Shown: positions 46,547 through 55,582 of the stretch, in pieces
Position numbering within the stretch: the stretch's first letter is position 1
How the letters are laid out: the number at the start of each line of letters is the position of its first letter
Source of the DNA: CAVVUF01 sp963751425
Lineage (GTDB): Bacteria; Chloroflexota; Anaerolineae; Anaerolineales; UBA4823
Direction: 5' to 3'
Length of the DNA: 64,000 nucleotides
Assembly (NCBI GenBank): GCA_963751425.1
Contig: CAVVUF010000001.1
Location: 372,001 to 436,000, forward strand
Notes under the pieces: model-generated
Seen by the model: only the letters and a program-made list of their open reading frames with translations
The model's database searches: none
Told to the model about the DNA's origin: nothing
Translations under genes and position numbers: made by a program

Positions 46547-47674
46547 ATGAAAATCACTTCCATCCGCATCTACCGTCCCCAAAACCTCAACCCGCACTTT
46601 AACCAGAGCAACATGCTCATTACCGTTGAAACCGAAGACGGCCTCACCGGTATCGGCGAAGGCGGCTCGCCCGACACGCTCGCCCAGTGCGCTGCCCTGC
46701 TGATCGGTGAAGACGCCAGACGCATTCAGCACCTCTGGCAGCTCATGTACCGCGGCTACTTCTATCCCGCCGGCCGCGAAAAGCTGCATGCCCTGGGCGC
46801 CCTAGACCTGGCCCTCTGGGACCTGAAAGGCAAGCAGCTCGGCACACCAGTTTATGAGCTTTTGGGCGGTCTGACGCGCCACTATCTTGAATGCTATTCC
46901 ACCGCCTTCCCCTGGCAAGGCTCGCATGCCGCCACAGCCCAGGCTTGCATCAAGGCAGGCTTCCGGGCTTACCGCATGTCGGTGGCTGAAACGCATGATG
47001 GCGTGTTCGATGCCCGCCGCATGGTTGAACAGACCGCCGAAGACTGCCGCCAGGTGCGTGAAGCCTTGGGCGCAGGCGGGGATTGGTCCATCGACTTCCA
47101 CACCCGCCTCGACCTGGCAGACGCGGCGCGGCTGTGCCACCTGATCGAGCCTTATAACCCCCTCTTCGTCGAAGACCCGCTGCGGTCCGAAAACCCCGCC
47201 GCCCTCGCCACCCTGCGCCAGATGGTGAGGTCGCCCCTGGCTGTCGGCGAGCAGTACGGTGACCGCTGGGATATCAATTCCCTGCTCGAAAACCATACCA
47301 TCGACTTCACCCGCCAGACGCTGCCCAACGTGGGCGGGATCACCGAATGGATGAAGCTGGCAGCCCTGTGCGAAACCCATTCTGTCGGCATGGTGCCGCA
47401 CTTCACCGGGCATGTCGCCCTGGCAGCCCTGGTGCACGTGCTCTGCTGCCTGCCCGTCCCGGCGCTGGTGGAGATCCTGGGCGAGGATCCCAAGCTTCCC
47501 CCACACCTTACCCAGGGCTGCACCTTCAAAGACGGCAAGCTGTGGCCAAATTCTCGCCCTGGATTGGGCGTCGATTTCGATCCGAGCCAGGCAGAATTGG
47601 TCGCCGAGGTGACCGAGCACCACGCGCCTGTGCCCACCCTGCGCCGGCCGGATGGGTCGCTGACGAACTGGTGA
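46547..47674 (+). CDS. Enolase-superfamily dehydratase (mandelate racemase/galactonate dehydratase type)
   Basis: A 375-residue protein of the MR/MLE group. It has the N-terminal cap (MKITSIRIYRPQNLN), then the barrel with metal-site residues SIDFHTR (Asp), LFVEDPL (Glu) and AVGEQYGDRW (Glu), and the general base VPHFTGH. The KxK pair of racemases is replaced by YRMSV. This set resembles galactonate dehydratase-type sugar acid dehydratases, so an acid-sugar substrate is likely but not proven. Its last 65 bases are duplicated at 54553-54622. The frame is intact. Confidence 0.82.
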   Translation: MKITSIRIYRPQNLNPHFNQSNMLITVETEDGLTGIGEGGSPDTLAQCAALLIGEDARRIQHLWQLMYRGYFYPAGREKLHALGALDLALWDLKGKQLGTPVYELLGGLTRHYLECYSTAFPWQGSHAATAQACIKAGFRAYRMSVAETHDGVFDARRMVEQTAEDCRQVREALGAGGDWSIDFHTRLDLADAARLCHLIEPYNPLFVEDPLRSENPAALATLRQMVRSPLAVGEQYGDRWDINSLLENHTIDFTRQTLPNVGGITEWMKLAALCETHSVGMVPHFTGHVALAALVHVLCCLPVPALVEILGEDPKLPPHLTQGCTFKDGKLWPNSRPGLGVDFDPSQAELVAEVTEHHAPVPTLRRPDGSLTNW

Positions 47675-48567
47675 GGGAATCCTCAACGCGTCGTAGAAAA
47701 TCACGTATAGTTTGTAAGTAATACTCAGTTTCTTCAAGGTGCACCATGTGGGCGCTGTTTTCAAACACCACTATTTCTGATCCAGGCATCAGGGAGTGAT
47801 ACCAATTGGTGGCAGCAGGAGTACATTCGTCATATCGTCCGCAGGTGAACAATGTTGGCAGGGTAATTTCAGGTAGACGTGCCGTACGATCAAAATCCTT
47901 TAGATTACCGTTACAGGTGAATTCACTTGGTCCCCACATGGTGTTGTAGACCTGCCCGTTGATCCCAGTAACAGGATCGCTAAACGCATTGACAACTCCC
48001 TCCAGCACCACAGGATTGCGGCTTATATGCAGCCGCATCCATTCCAAAAAGGCAGCCTTATACTCAGGGGTCTCTGTTGTCCCTGCGGCTTCGTGCTGTT
48101 CGATGGCCGCCTGCATCTCGATGGGCAACTCTCGTTTGAGACCATTCGCATCCTGGACATAGCGTGGAGCACTAATCACCGGGCTGGAGAGGATCAAGCT
48201 GATTAAATTGTCTGGTTGAGTGAGAGCATATTCAGTTGCAAGCATCGTTCCCCAAGAGTGACCTAAGAGGTGGAACTCTTGTGAGGTTTAGCGCCTTGCA
48301 TACTTGAGTAAGTTCTTCAATGAACCGATTAAGCACCCACAGCCTTGAATCGGTAGGGCGGTCCGATTTACCACCTCCCAATTGATCATAAAGGATGACG
48401 GGGCGCTCAACTGTGAGTGCGGTCAAAGGCTCTAGATAATCTGAACCGGCGCCAGGCCCCCCGTGCAGGGCAAGCAAAGGGATGCCCGGGCCTGCACCCG
48501 AGATACGATACCACACTCGACCGCCGCTCACCGGTATGTAGCCTTTTTGCGAAGGAATCTCACTCAT
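47526..48567 (-). pseudogene. Proline iminopeptidase-like alpha/beta hydrolase, one frameshift, tail overlapping the dehydratase
   Basis: Frames 48567-48265 and about 48260-47526 join at a point near 48270 where a one-base insertion hides the nucleophile elbow LLGHSWGTM. The N-terminus (LLALHGGPGAGSDY) and YDQLGGGKSD match the proline iminopeptidase/amino-acid amidase group; ENSAHMVHLEET gives the catalytic His. After about residue 300 the frame continues into the antisense of the dehydratase 3' end and stops at 47526, giving an unnatural tail. It was probably longer or differently terminated before the 70-bp repeat arose. The start overlaps the rhodanese stop. Confidence 0.72.
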
Positions 48568-49457
48568 CGTATAAATCCTTGCTCTATTGGTGTATCTGGC
48601 AGGTTGCCCCATTCAGCCCAAGATCGGTCATACTCGCGCACGTTAGGATATCCAAGGAGCTGGGTCAGAACGAACCAGGCGTGGGTAGACAATCCTCCGC
48701 GAACGCAATAAGTAATAATCTCCTTATCCTTGGTAATGCCCAAACTGTCGAATAAGGTTTGCATCTCTACCACAGATTTAAAAGCGCCATCTGGCTGAAC
48801 TGTTGGAACACGCCAGGTCTTGAATGAACCATCCGGGTTGGTTTCACGTAGAGCCGTGAGATTGATCGCGCCAGGGATATGACCGCCGCGAGATGCTCCC
48901 GCTTTATCGAGCCCGCTGTACATCTCAGCAGATCGCGCATCCACCAGGAGTAGATTTTCGTTTCCGATTGAACGAAGGCCATCTTCGCGGCTAGCCCGCA
49001 AGCTCCAATCGGGATCCTGAGCCGGATAATGGGTGGGGATAACCAATATACCTTCATCCGTGGTCAGGCGGTCCTCGTCCAGCCATTTTTGCCGGTCGCC
49101 ATCCAATAACCGCACGTCTTGATGGCCGTAAATTTTCAGCAGCCAGAACGCGTAAGTAGCCAGCAGATTGCTCAAACCGCTGTAAAGAATAATCGTCATG
49201 GCAGATGTGATGCCTGATCTTGAGAACAAGGCTTCCAGACCCTCTTTATCGATTACATCCTGCCGGGTAACATCCTGAAGGTCTTTCTCGAAATCCCAAG
49301 ACACAGCGCCGGGAATATGTTTGCTGTCGTAAGCCGGTTTGCCAAAAACCGGGGAGGCACCCCATACAACCTCAACCAGGCGAACCTGGACATTGTGCAA
49401 ATGGTCAGCCAGCCATTGAGTGCTGACTAGGCTTTCGGGGTGAGCATAAGTGGACAT
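48564..49457 (-). CDS. Sulfurtransferase with two rhodanese domains
   Basis: A 297-residue rhodanese-type enzyme of the thiosulfate/mercaptopyruvate sulfurtransferase group. The inactive N-terminal domain opens VSTQWLADHLHNVQVRLVEV and HIPGAVSWDFE; the active domain has LLLVDARSAEMYSG, GHIPGAINL and the persulfide-carrying loop TYCVRGGLSTHA (Cys near residue 249). The second-position Val-Arg-Gly loop fits thiosulfate rather than mercaptopyruvate use, a tentative call. The stop overlaps the hydrolase start (48567), suggesting cotranscription. The start ATG 49457 has GAGG upstream. Confidence 0.85.
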   Translation of the reverse strand: MSTYAHPESLVSTQWLADHLHNVQVRLVEVVWGASPVFGKPAYDSKHIPGAVSWDFEKDLQDVTRQDVIDKEGLEALFSRSGITSAMTIILYSGLSNLLATYAFWLLKIYGHQDVRLLDGDRQKWLDEDRLTTDEGILVIPTHYPAQDPDWSLRASREDGLRSIGNENLLLVDARSAEMYSGLDKAGASRGGHIPGAINLTALRETNPDGSFKTWRVPTVQPDGAFKSVVEMQTLFDSLGITKDKEIITYCVRGGLSTHAWFVLTQLLGYPNVREYDRSWAEWGNLPDTPIEQGFIR

Positions 49458-49773
49458 ATCAATTCCTCGCTTCGTGGAGTTTATACAACGCTAAACGTTT
49501 AATTCCATGCTTGGTTAGAGTATGCGAGCCAAGGCAATGTGATAGGAATTGACCATCTGATTGAAAGTTTTCGGCACAAAACCTTTCTGGTTTCATCCGA
49601 TAACTGATAGCAGGCTTCTATTATGCCTTGGATCATAACACTTAGCAATTGGGTTTGACATTAATTTTAAAAATCTATCAAATAAATTCAAAATTGATGG
49701 ACATATCATAGCAAAACCGCCGTTTGACAAATATTTCCTGCCACGGTTAGTATCATCGACTATCTTAGTGATA
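49458..49773. other. AT-rich intergenic region with inverted repeat
   Basis: No gene is supported. TTAGTATCA (49747-49755) is mirrored by TGATACTAA (49769-49777), overlapping the stop of the neighbouring small gene. A plus-strand TTGACA at 49723-49728 is followed 18 bases later by TAGTAT, but no gene lies downstream on that strand. The upstream part is the promoter region of the rhodanese gene. Confidence 0.4.
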
Positions 49774-50145
49774 CTAAGCAGTAATTCGACTACCTCTCAC
49801 ATCTCCTGTTTCGGTCTGGATTTGCTTGTCATCCTGATCCACAATGACCAGGTTATAAGGTCCGCTCATCGTATCAGTCTTGGCGTCATAAACCAATTTC
49901 CCGTGCACCGTAAATTTGGTCCATTTTCCAAGTTCAGAGCTACCCAACAACACAACAAAAGTATAAGCTGCCTCATCTGTGCTAACCCTTTTCCAGTTGC
50001 CATGCCCCGTAGTTTCTTGTGTATCCGGGACCTCCTCAGCGAAAACAATCCCATCGCTCGTCAAAGTCAATAATCCTGGAAAAGTGATGTTTTGCGTATA
50101 AGCTGTGACGAGCAATTCCCATGCGCCGATCCATTTTTCTCCCAT
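49774..50145 (-). CDS. Small beta-rich protein, paralogue of the 50822 gene
   Basis: A 123-residue protein without a signal peptide. It shares a clear core with the next-but-one gene: ETTGHGNWKRVSTDEAAYTFVVLLGS here versus ETSGHGNWVSTGSDQAAYTFVFIIGS there, followed by a similar W...V-G-L-YDA...SGP region and a common end DTGD-GSRI. A lipocalin-like or allene-oxide-cyclase-like barrel is possible; no family is certain. It would remain in the cytoplasm unless exported unusually. It is the third of three small genes on this strand next to SARP regulator 3. Confidence 0.6.
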   Translation of the reverse strand: MGEKWIGAWELLVTAYTQNITFPGLLTLTSDGIVFAEEVPDTQETTGHGNWKRVSTDEAAYTFVVLLGSSELGKWTKFTVHGKLVYDAKTDTMSGPYNLVIVDQDDKQIQTETGDVRGSRITA

Positions 50146-50296
50146 TTTAATTTACCTTTCTTAACGATTTTCTCAGCCCAGGAGTCTTTAGGCTTTGTTC
50201 GTTGATCATTCGATGTTTTTAAGGCACGGTGATGAAGTAACCTGATTCGCGCAGAAAGGCGAGACGATCTCGCGCTCTTCGTATTGGCCTTTCACA

Positions 50297-50806
50297 TTAT
50301 GGAGCGAGCGCCGCGCATAGTCCTTCGATATTGCCCAAGTTTCCCTTGTCGGGTGACAGGGTAAATCCAAACGGATTATCCGTCATATCCGCCCGTCCAG
50401 CCGGGATGAACAGGCTTTTGCCCGGGAGCCAGATCTTCTCGAATATCCCGCTCACATACCAACCGGTTACATTACCATCACGATCCCAGGTTAATTGAAT
50501 ATTGTATTTATAAGGGATACCCACGAGTGTATTCCCATTCGCGGTGAGAGTATCTTGCAACTCAAAATGCCAGAGAGTCATCGTTAAAACGCCGTTCTTA
50601 TCAAAGAAATCGATCCCAGTGATGGTAAAAGTCGAGGAAACAGCGACCGGAAACGAACACACATCAGTGAGGACGGCCCCGTCTGTAATCGTGACATCAT
50701 ACTTCACCGGCGAGGTGGCCGCCGCGGCCGAAGTGGAGATCCCGATGGCGCTGAGCGCGAACAGCAGTATAAAAACGATCCGTGTAAATTTTTTCCTTGT
50801 ATTCAT
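50297..50806 (-). CDS. Small secreted protein, unknown function
   Basis: A 169-residue protein with a signal peptide (residues 1-29, cleavage near AAAATS). The mature part is beta-rich (YDVTITDGAVLTDVC, FTITGIDFFDKNGVLTM, YNIQLTWDRDGNVTGWYV) with two Cys that could form a disulfide. No family is recognised. It sits between two paralogous small genes on the same strand, with 15 bases to the upstream stop. Confidence 0.65.
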   Translation of the reverse strand: MNTRKKFTRIVFILLFALSAIGISTSAAAATSPVKYDVTITDGAVLTDVCSFPVAVSSTFTITGIDFFDKNGVLTMTLWHFELQDTLTANGNTLVGIPYKYNIQLTWDRDGNVTGWYVSGIFEKIWLPGKSLFIPAGRADMTDNPFGFTLSPDKGNLGNIEGLCAALAP

Positions 50807-50821
50807 GGTTTTTCTCCTTTT

Positions 50822-51301
50822 CTAGGGTCGGGCACCGATACGCGTGCCGCTCATCGTACCCGTGTCTGAAAAAACCTCGTTCCCATCCTGATCGACTAGT
50901 TTAATGGTAAACGGTCCGCTCCACTGGTCTTCCTGAGCATCGTACTTAATCTCTCCGTTAACCGTGCCGATCATCCACTGAGCAGGCTCAGCACTCCCGA
51001 TGATGAAAACAAAGGTATAAGCCGCTTGATCAGAGCCCGTGCTGACCCAATTGCCATGACCGCTCGTTTCATAGAGGGCCGGGTTTTCATCGGCTACAAC
51101 GTTTCCGTCACTGAAGAATGACATCAGACCAGCAAAGGTGACATTAGCATTTACAACCGTGACTTGAGCCCTCCACGAACCAACCCAGTCCTTTGGCTTT
51201 GCTTCGGCAGTCCACATGGGTACTGCCAGGTATGCCAAGAGCCCTGCGATGATTAACAGACCTGCCACAAGACTTGCCAAAAAAATTCGATGGTTTTTCA
51301 A
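50822..51301 (-). CDS. Membrane-anchored or secreted beta-rich protein
   Basis: A 159-residue protein with an N-terminal hydrophobic segment (residues 7-31), so it is anchored or exported. The mature domain is a paralogue of the 49774 gene, with a shared SGHGNW and AAYTFVF core. It is the first gene of a three-gene minus-strand set and divergent from SARP regulator 3 (80 bases between start codons), which makes it a likely target of that regulator (inference). Confidence 0.65.
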   Translation of the reverse strand: MKNHRIFLASLVAGLLIIAGLLAYLAVPMWTAEAKPKDWVGSWRAQVTVVNANVTFAGLMSFFSDGNVVADENPALYETSGHGNWVSTGSDQAAYTFVFIIGSAEPAQWMIGTVNGEIKYDAQEDQWSGPFTIKLVDQDGNEVFSDTGTMSGTRIGARP

Positions 51302-51380
51302 TTTTATAACTCCTTTCTAAAAGTCCATTTAAGGCTCACATTAATGAATTATCTTTTGATAATTTTTCTAAAGTAAACAA

Positions 51381-54300
51381 ATGAAAGATCATTTAAAGCA
51401 GTTTGCTCGGTGTTGCCCCTCCTTTCGTTTTTTAGAAAATATCCTCGGAAAACCAGCCGAGATAAAGGATGATTCCATCATTGCACCCCACCGTCCCATA
51501 AACGTCCCAAATTCATCGTTTTTGGTAAAATTACTGGTAGAATTAAACAAAGGGAGCGAATCAATAGCCCGGTTTGCGCTTTTTGTGTTGGGTGTGCCGA
51601 GACTGGAACAGGATGGTGTCCCGGTCAGCGTACAGCGCCGTAAAGTGTTTGCGCTGTTGATCTATCTGGCTGTTACCGGGAGAAGCCACACCCGTGACAC
51701 GCTGGCAGCCTTATTTTGGCCGAACGAAAACCAGCGCCTGGCGCGCGCGGCCTTGCGCCGGGCTCTTTCGGATTTGAAGAAGATCATGGGGGATAAAGTG
51801 GTCACAACGGACGCAGGCGCGCTGGTCTTGATAGAAAACCTGGATTTCTGGTTGGATGTGCGTGAGTTTCACCGTCAGCTGGATAATGTTCGCACTCACC
51901 CCCATCTATCAGGCTCTCCCTGCACCGCATGTCTCAACCATCTGGCCGAAGCCATCCGGCTTTACCGTGCTGATTTCCTGACCGGATTTAGCTTGAAAGA
52001 CAGCGCCAGCTTCGACGAATGGATGTGCCAGGAAACCGAAAGCTCGCGGCGAGAGCTGACCGGCGCCTTGAAGCAGTTGACGGGCTTACACAAAGAAGGC
52101 GCGGTGAAGCCGAACAGGCGATCGCCTACGCCAGGCGCTGGCTGGTCATCGAATCCACCGATGAAGAGGCCCACCGGGTCATGATGCAGTTGTATGCTGC
52201 CAGTGGTCAGCGCAGTGCAGCTTTGCGCCAGTATCAAGATGTACTCAAATCTTGGGGTTTGAGTTAGGGGTCGGCCCTTCTGAGGAGACAACCCGGCTCT
52301 ATGAAAACATTCGCTCCCAGGCAGATTGTTCTTCAACGCAATCCCGCGTTGAAAGCGTCTATCCTAAAACAATCTTCATCCAGCATGTGATCAACCTTCC
52401 TGCGCAGGTCACTTCTTTTATCGGACGCCGAGTCGAGTTAGAGGCTGTTTCGAAGATATTGAGCCAGCCGGAAGTGCGCTTGATAACGCTAACCGGCCTC
52501 GCAGGGGTAGGCAAGACCCGTTTGAGCCTGCAGATAGCCTCCCATGTACAGGATATTTTCAGGGATGGGGTCGTTTTTATCCCTCTCGCCCCGATCATTG
52601 ATCCTATCTTGGTCAATTCCGCCATTGCTTCTGGCCTGGGTATTCGGGAGGTCAACGACAGACCCATCCAGGATGCCTTAATGGGTTTCTTGTGCAATAA
52701 ACAATTGTTGTTAATTCTGGACAACTTTGAGCACGTTCTCTCAGCTGCTTCCCAGGTCAGCGATCTGCTTGCGGCAGCATCACTGTTAAAACCTGGTCAC
52801 AAGCCGAGCACCGCTGCAAGTGTATGGGGAGCATCTTTTTCCGGTCCCGCCCCTAACTTTTCCGAAAGCTAAGCATGCGATTATCGACAGAGATCCACTT
52901 GAATTTGAAAGTGTTCAATTATTTATTGAGCGGACCAAGGCTGTGCAGCCGGATTTTCCTCTGGACAAGGAGAACGCCGCAACCGCTGCGGAAATATGTA
53001 TACGCTTAGACGGATTACCTCTAGCCATTGAGCTGGCAGCTGCCCGCACTCGTTCGCTGACGCCGCAGATTATGCTGGCTCAGTTTGACGGTCAAAGCGG
53101 TAAGTTCCCTTTCCACCTGTTCGTGGGCGGCCCAAAAGATGCTCCTGCCCGTCACCAGACCCTGCGTAACGCCATTGCCTGGAGCTTTGATCTATTGGAG
53201 GGCGATGAGCAGATTCTCTTCCACCGGATGGCAGTCTTCGCGGGTGGTTGTACGCTGGAGGCTATCGAAAGTGTGTGCAAGGATCAAAGTGATACAAGCT
53301 CTTCCGCGCCTTGGGAAAGAAAAAGGGGATTAAACTCAGTCGATCTGGAAATCGATTCTGGATTCGCTGGTCGATAAATGCTTAGTGGTTCAAAGCGGTG
53401 TAGAGAACGAGCCACGCTTTAACATGCTCGAAATGATACGCGCCTTTGCTCTTGAACAACTGGAACTAAGCAACGAAAGGGAACAGGTCCGCAGGCAGCA
53501 TGCTGAGTACTACCTAGGCCTGGTGGAAGCTGCCAGCTCTGTAATCAGTACAATAAAGGGTCAAAGTTGGCGTAAGCGTCTGGAGCGTGAGCGAGACAAT
53601 TTTCGAGCGGTCTTGTCTTGGAGCTTGACTGCGAAGAACGCAGCGGATATTTTGCTGCGCGTGGAAGCGGTGCACAAATACCTCGAGAATATGCAATTCC
53701 CTTTGAGCGAGCAGCGCCAATGGGTAGAGAAAGCACTGTCATTGTTACATCCCGAAGCATCTTCACGGCTAGAAAAGCCACAAAGGGTTCTAGAGGCCAA
53801 TTTATGGGGAACAGTTGGTGGAATTGCGTATTTTCAAGGCGACTATTCCGCTGCTCAGAACTATTTCGAGCACCAAATGGCCTTTGCTAGAGAACTAGGC
53901 GATAAATTGCATCTGGCGGGCTCATTGATCGGCCTGAGTTGGTCAGTTCACGCTCAAGGCGATTTAACCCGCGCCAAAGCCCTTTCTGAGGAAGCTCTGC
54001 GCTTCAGCAAATCAATTGAAACGCCGAATGAGATCGCCCACGCTTTGAACCACCTGGCATATTTGGCATCTTTGCAAGGCGATTATGCTCAATCTATGGA
54101 ACAGTATGCCGAGAGCTTATATTTTTTCAAAGAAGCCCATAATGCTTTATGGGAGGCTGTGGTGCATTTTAACATGGGCGAATTTGAACAGAGGCGGGAA
54201 AACCAGGCTCGCGCTCGGGAACTTTTTCATGACGGCCTTGCTTTGTGCTGGGAAATCTCAGACCCTTGGGGACTCAGTTCAGGTCTGGAGAAATTAGCCC

Positions 54301-54530
54301 GATCTGCGGCAGCCTACGGCGAGTTCACCCAATCCGCACATTTATTTGCGGCGGCAGAAACGCTGCTTGAAGATATCGGATATGCCCTCGAAGCCTTGGA
54401 GCGACCAGAGCATGAAATTTATCTAAATCTCGTGCGAAGCGGCCTGGATGCGCATACACTGGCCGCCGCCTGGGCTGAGGGGCAAACTATGCCCCTGGAG
54501 CAGGCTGTCGCCGAAGCATTAAAAATCTAA
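51381..54530 (+). pseudogene. SARP/BTAD-type STAND transcriptional regulator 3, four frameshifts
   Basis: Five frames (51381-52090, 52090-52245, 52245-52790, 52790-53355, 53355-54530) join to about 1000 residues. The winged helix and BTAD domain (RRKVFALLIYLAVTG, NQRLARAALRRALSDL) are followed by a STAND ATPase with Walker A TGLAGVGKTRL, Walker B LLILDNFEH, and TPR helices. The likely native start is near 51564, where AGGGAG lies seven bases upstream but the start-position codon is ATA. ATG 51381 gives an unlikely N-terminus. One break (near 52795) looks like a two-base loss within LLKILVTSR. Function: ligand-responsive transcription factor. Confidence 0.78.
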
Positions 54531-54552
54531 GCCAGCGCAAAGCATATCTCCA

Positions 54553-54622
54553 AGGTGACGGAGCACCACGCGCCTGTGCCCACCCTGCGCCGGCCGGACG
54601 GGTCGCTGACGAACTGGTGAGG
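54553..54622 (+). repeat. 70-base duplicate of the dehydratase gene 3' end
   Basis: AGGTGACGGAGCACCACGCG and the following 50 bases match 47607-47676 at 68 of 70 positions. Both mismatches are third-codon-position silent changes (ACC/ACG Thr, GAT/GAC Asp). The frame would read ...VTEHHAPVPTLRRPDGSLTN and end at TGA. The two copies are in direct orientation 6.9 kb apart. Confidence 0.85.
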
Positions 54623-54675
54623 CGCATCCACTAATTTCACAGATCAACGGTAATCGTAACTGGATTGAGGCTGTC

Positions 54676-54706
54676 ATCCTGAGCCGGAAGACCGCCGGCT
54701 CAGGAT
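54676..54706. repeat. Twelve-base-pair hairpin of the GTCATCCTGAGC family
   Basis: ATCCTGAGCCGG (54676-54687) and CCGGCTCAGGAT (54695-54706) form a perfect stem with a seven-base loop. No T run follows. It is the hairpin form of the dispersed repeat found at several gene ends. Confidence 0.7.
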
Positions 54707-54821
54707 CCTAGATGCGCTGTTGTTGAGATAATTTACAGCGAGGAGCGAATTTTCTTCCCAACTCCGCCCTCTCTCCTTCTCCGCGCTAAAGGATAGAAAG
54801 GCTTTTCTCTTCCTTTCATGA

Positions 54822-54854
54822 TATAATCCAGATAGCCATTTAGATAGCCATCTA
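54822..54854 (+). promoter_or_regulatory. Promoter and palindromic operator of the toxin-antitoxin pair
   Basis: TATAAT at 54822-54827 is followed by AGATAGCCATTTAGATAGCC, two copies of an AGATAGCCAT word. The second forms the palindrome TAGATAGCCATCTA (54841-54854) right before the ribosome site ACGGAG (54855-54860). This is where a Phd-type antitoxin would bind to repress its own operon. Confidence 0.55.
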
Positions 54855-54865
54855 ACGGAGATCAT

Positions 54866-55147
54866 ATGACAGACGAACAATATTCAATCGCAGAAGCAAG
54901 ACACGACCTGGCAGCCCTGGTGCGTAAATTGGAGGAAAACCGCAAGATCCAGATTACCCGGCGCGGCAAGCCCGTGGCGATGCTGTTATCGATCAGAGAA
55001 TACCAACGCCTGACCGCAGAGCGAAAGGTTTTTTGGAATGCGTATATGGAATACCGCAGAGCAGTAGACCTGGCAGCGCTGCAAATCGATGTGGAGATTT
55101 TCAACAATGCTCGCAGCCATGAGACAGGTCGTGAAATAGAGCTATGA
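54866..55147 (+). CDS. Phd/YefM-family antitoxin
   Basis: A 93-residue antitoxin. It begins with YSIAEARHDLAALVRKLEE and has the Phd/YefM signature RRGKPVAMLLSIREYQRL near residues 32-49. The N-terminal half is a ribbon-helix-type DNA-binding fold in this family; the C-terminal helix should wrap the toxin. ATG 54866 is preceded by ACGGAG. The stop overlaps the toxin start (ATGA at 55144-55147), the usual arrangement for coupled expression. Confidence 0.88.
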   Translation: MTDEQYSIAEARHDLAALVRKLEENRKIQITRRGKPVAMLLSIREYQRLTAERKVFWNAYMEYRRAVDLAALQIDVEIFNNARSHETGREIEL

Positions 55148-55563
55148 CCATCCGCTACTTATTGGATACAAACATTATTTCAGAGCCACTGCGGCCTGAG
55201 CCGCATCCGCTCGTGTTGGAGAACCTGCGCCTTCACCAGGAAGAGCTGGCCATCTCAGCCATCACCTGGCATGAGCTCTGGTTCGGCTGCCAGCGGTTGC
55301 CAGCTTCCACCCGGCGAAGCGCGATCGAAAGATATCTCTTGGAGGTTATCGAGCCATCGATGCCAATCATTCCCTACGATGAAAACGCTGCAGAATGGCA
55401 TGCACATGAGCGCGCCCACCTGACAGCAGAAGGAAAAACGCCTCCTTTCGCCGATGGTCAAATAGCAGCCATCGCCCACCAGAATAATCTTGTACTCGTC
55501 ACATTCAATCCATCTGATTACCTGGGTTTTCTAGATATCCAACTGGAAGATTGGCTTAGCTAA
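55144..55563 (+). CDS. VapC-family PIN-domain toxin
   Basis: A 139-residue PIN ribonuclease. The acidic catalytic set is intact: Asp in YLLDTNIISE (near residue 8), Glu in ITWHELWFG (near 42), Asp in FADGQIAAIA (near 102), and VTFNPSDY near 118-125 as the fourth position region. VapC toxins cleave tRNA or rRNA when not bound by antitoxin. The pairing with a Phd/YefM antitoxin rather than VapB is common. No other mobile genes lie nearby, but the module sits 240 bases from the 70-base repeat copy. Confidence 0.85.
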   Translation: MTIRYLLDTNIISEPLRPEPHPLVLENLRLHQEELAISAITWHELWFGCQRLPASTRRSAIERYLLEVIEPSMPIIPYDENAAEWHAHERAHLTAEGKTPPFADGQIAAIAHQNNLVLVTFNPSDYLGFLDIQLEDWLS

Positions 55564-55582
55564 TTCAAACCGGAGGGGAAAA

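Noticed and set aside
46802..47764. Minus-strand frame of 320 codons opposite the dehydratase
   Set aside because: The dehydratase has all catalytic motifs; the antisense frame has none and begins past the gene.
49723..49752. TTGACA ... TAGTAT promoter-like pair on the plus strand
   Set aside because: There is no plus-strand gene downstream; it may be chance in an AT-rich gap.
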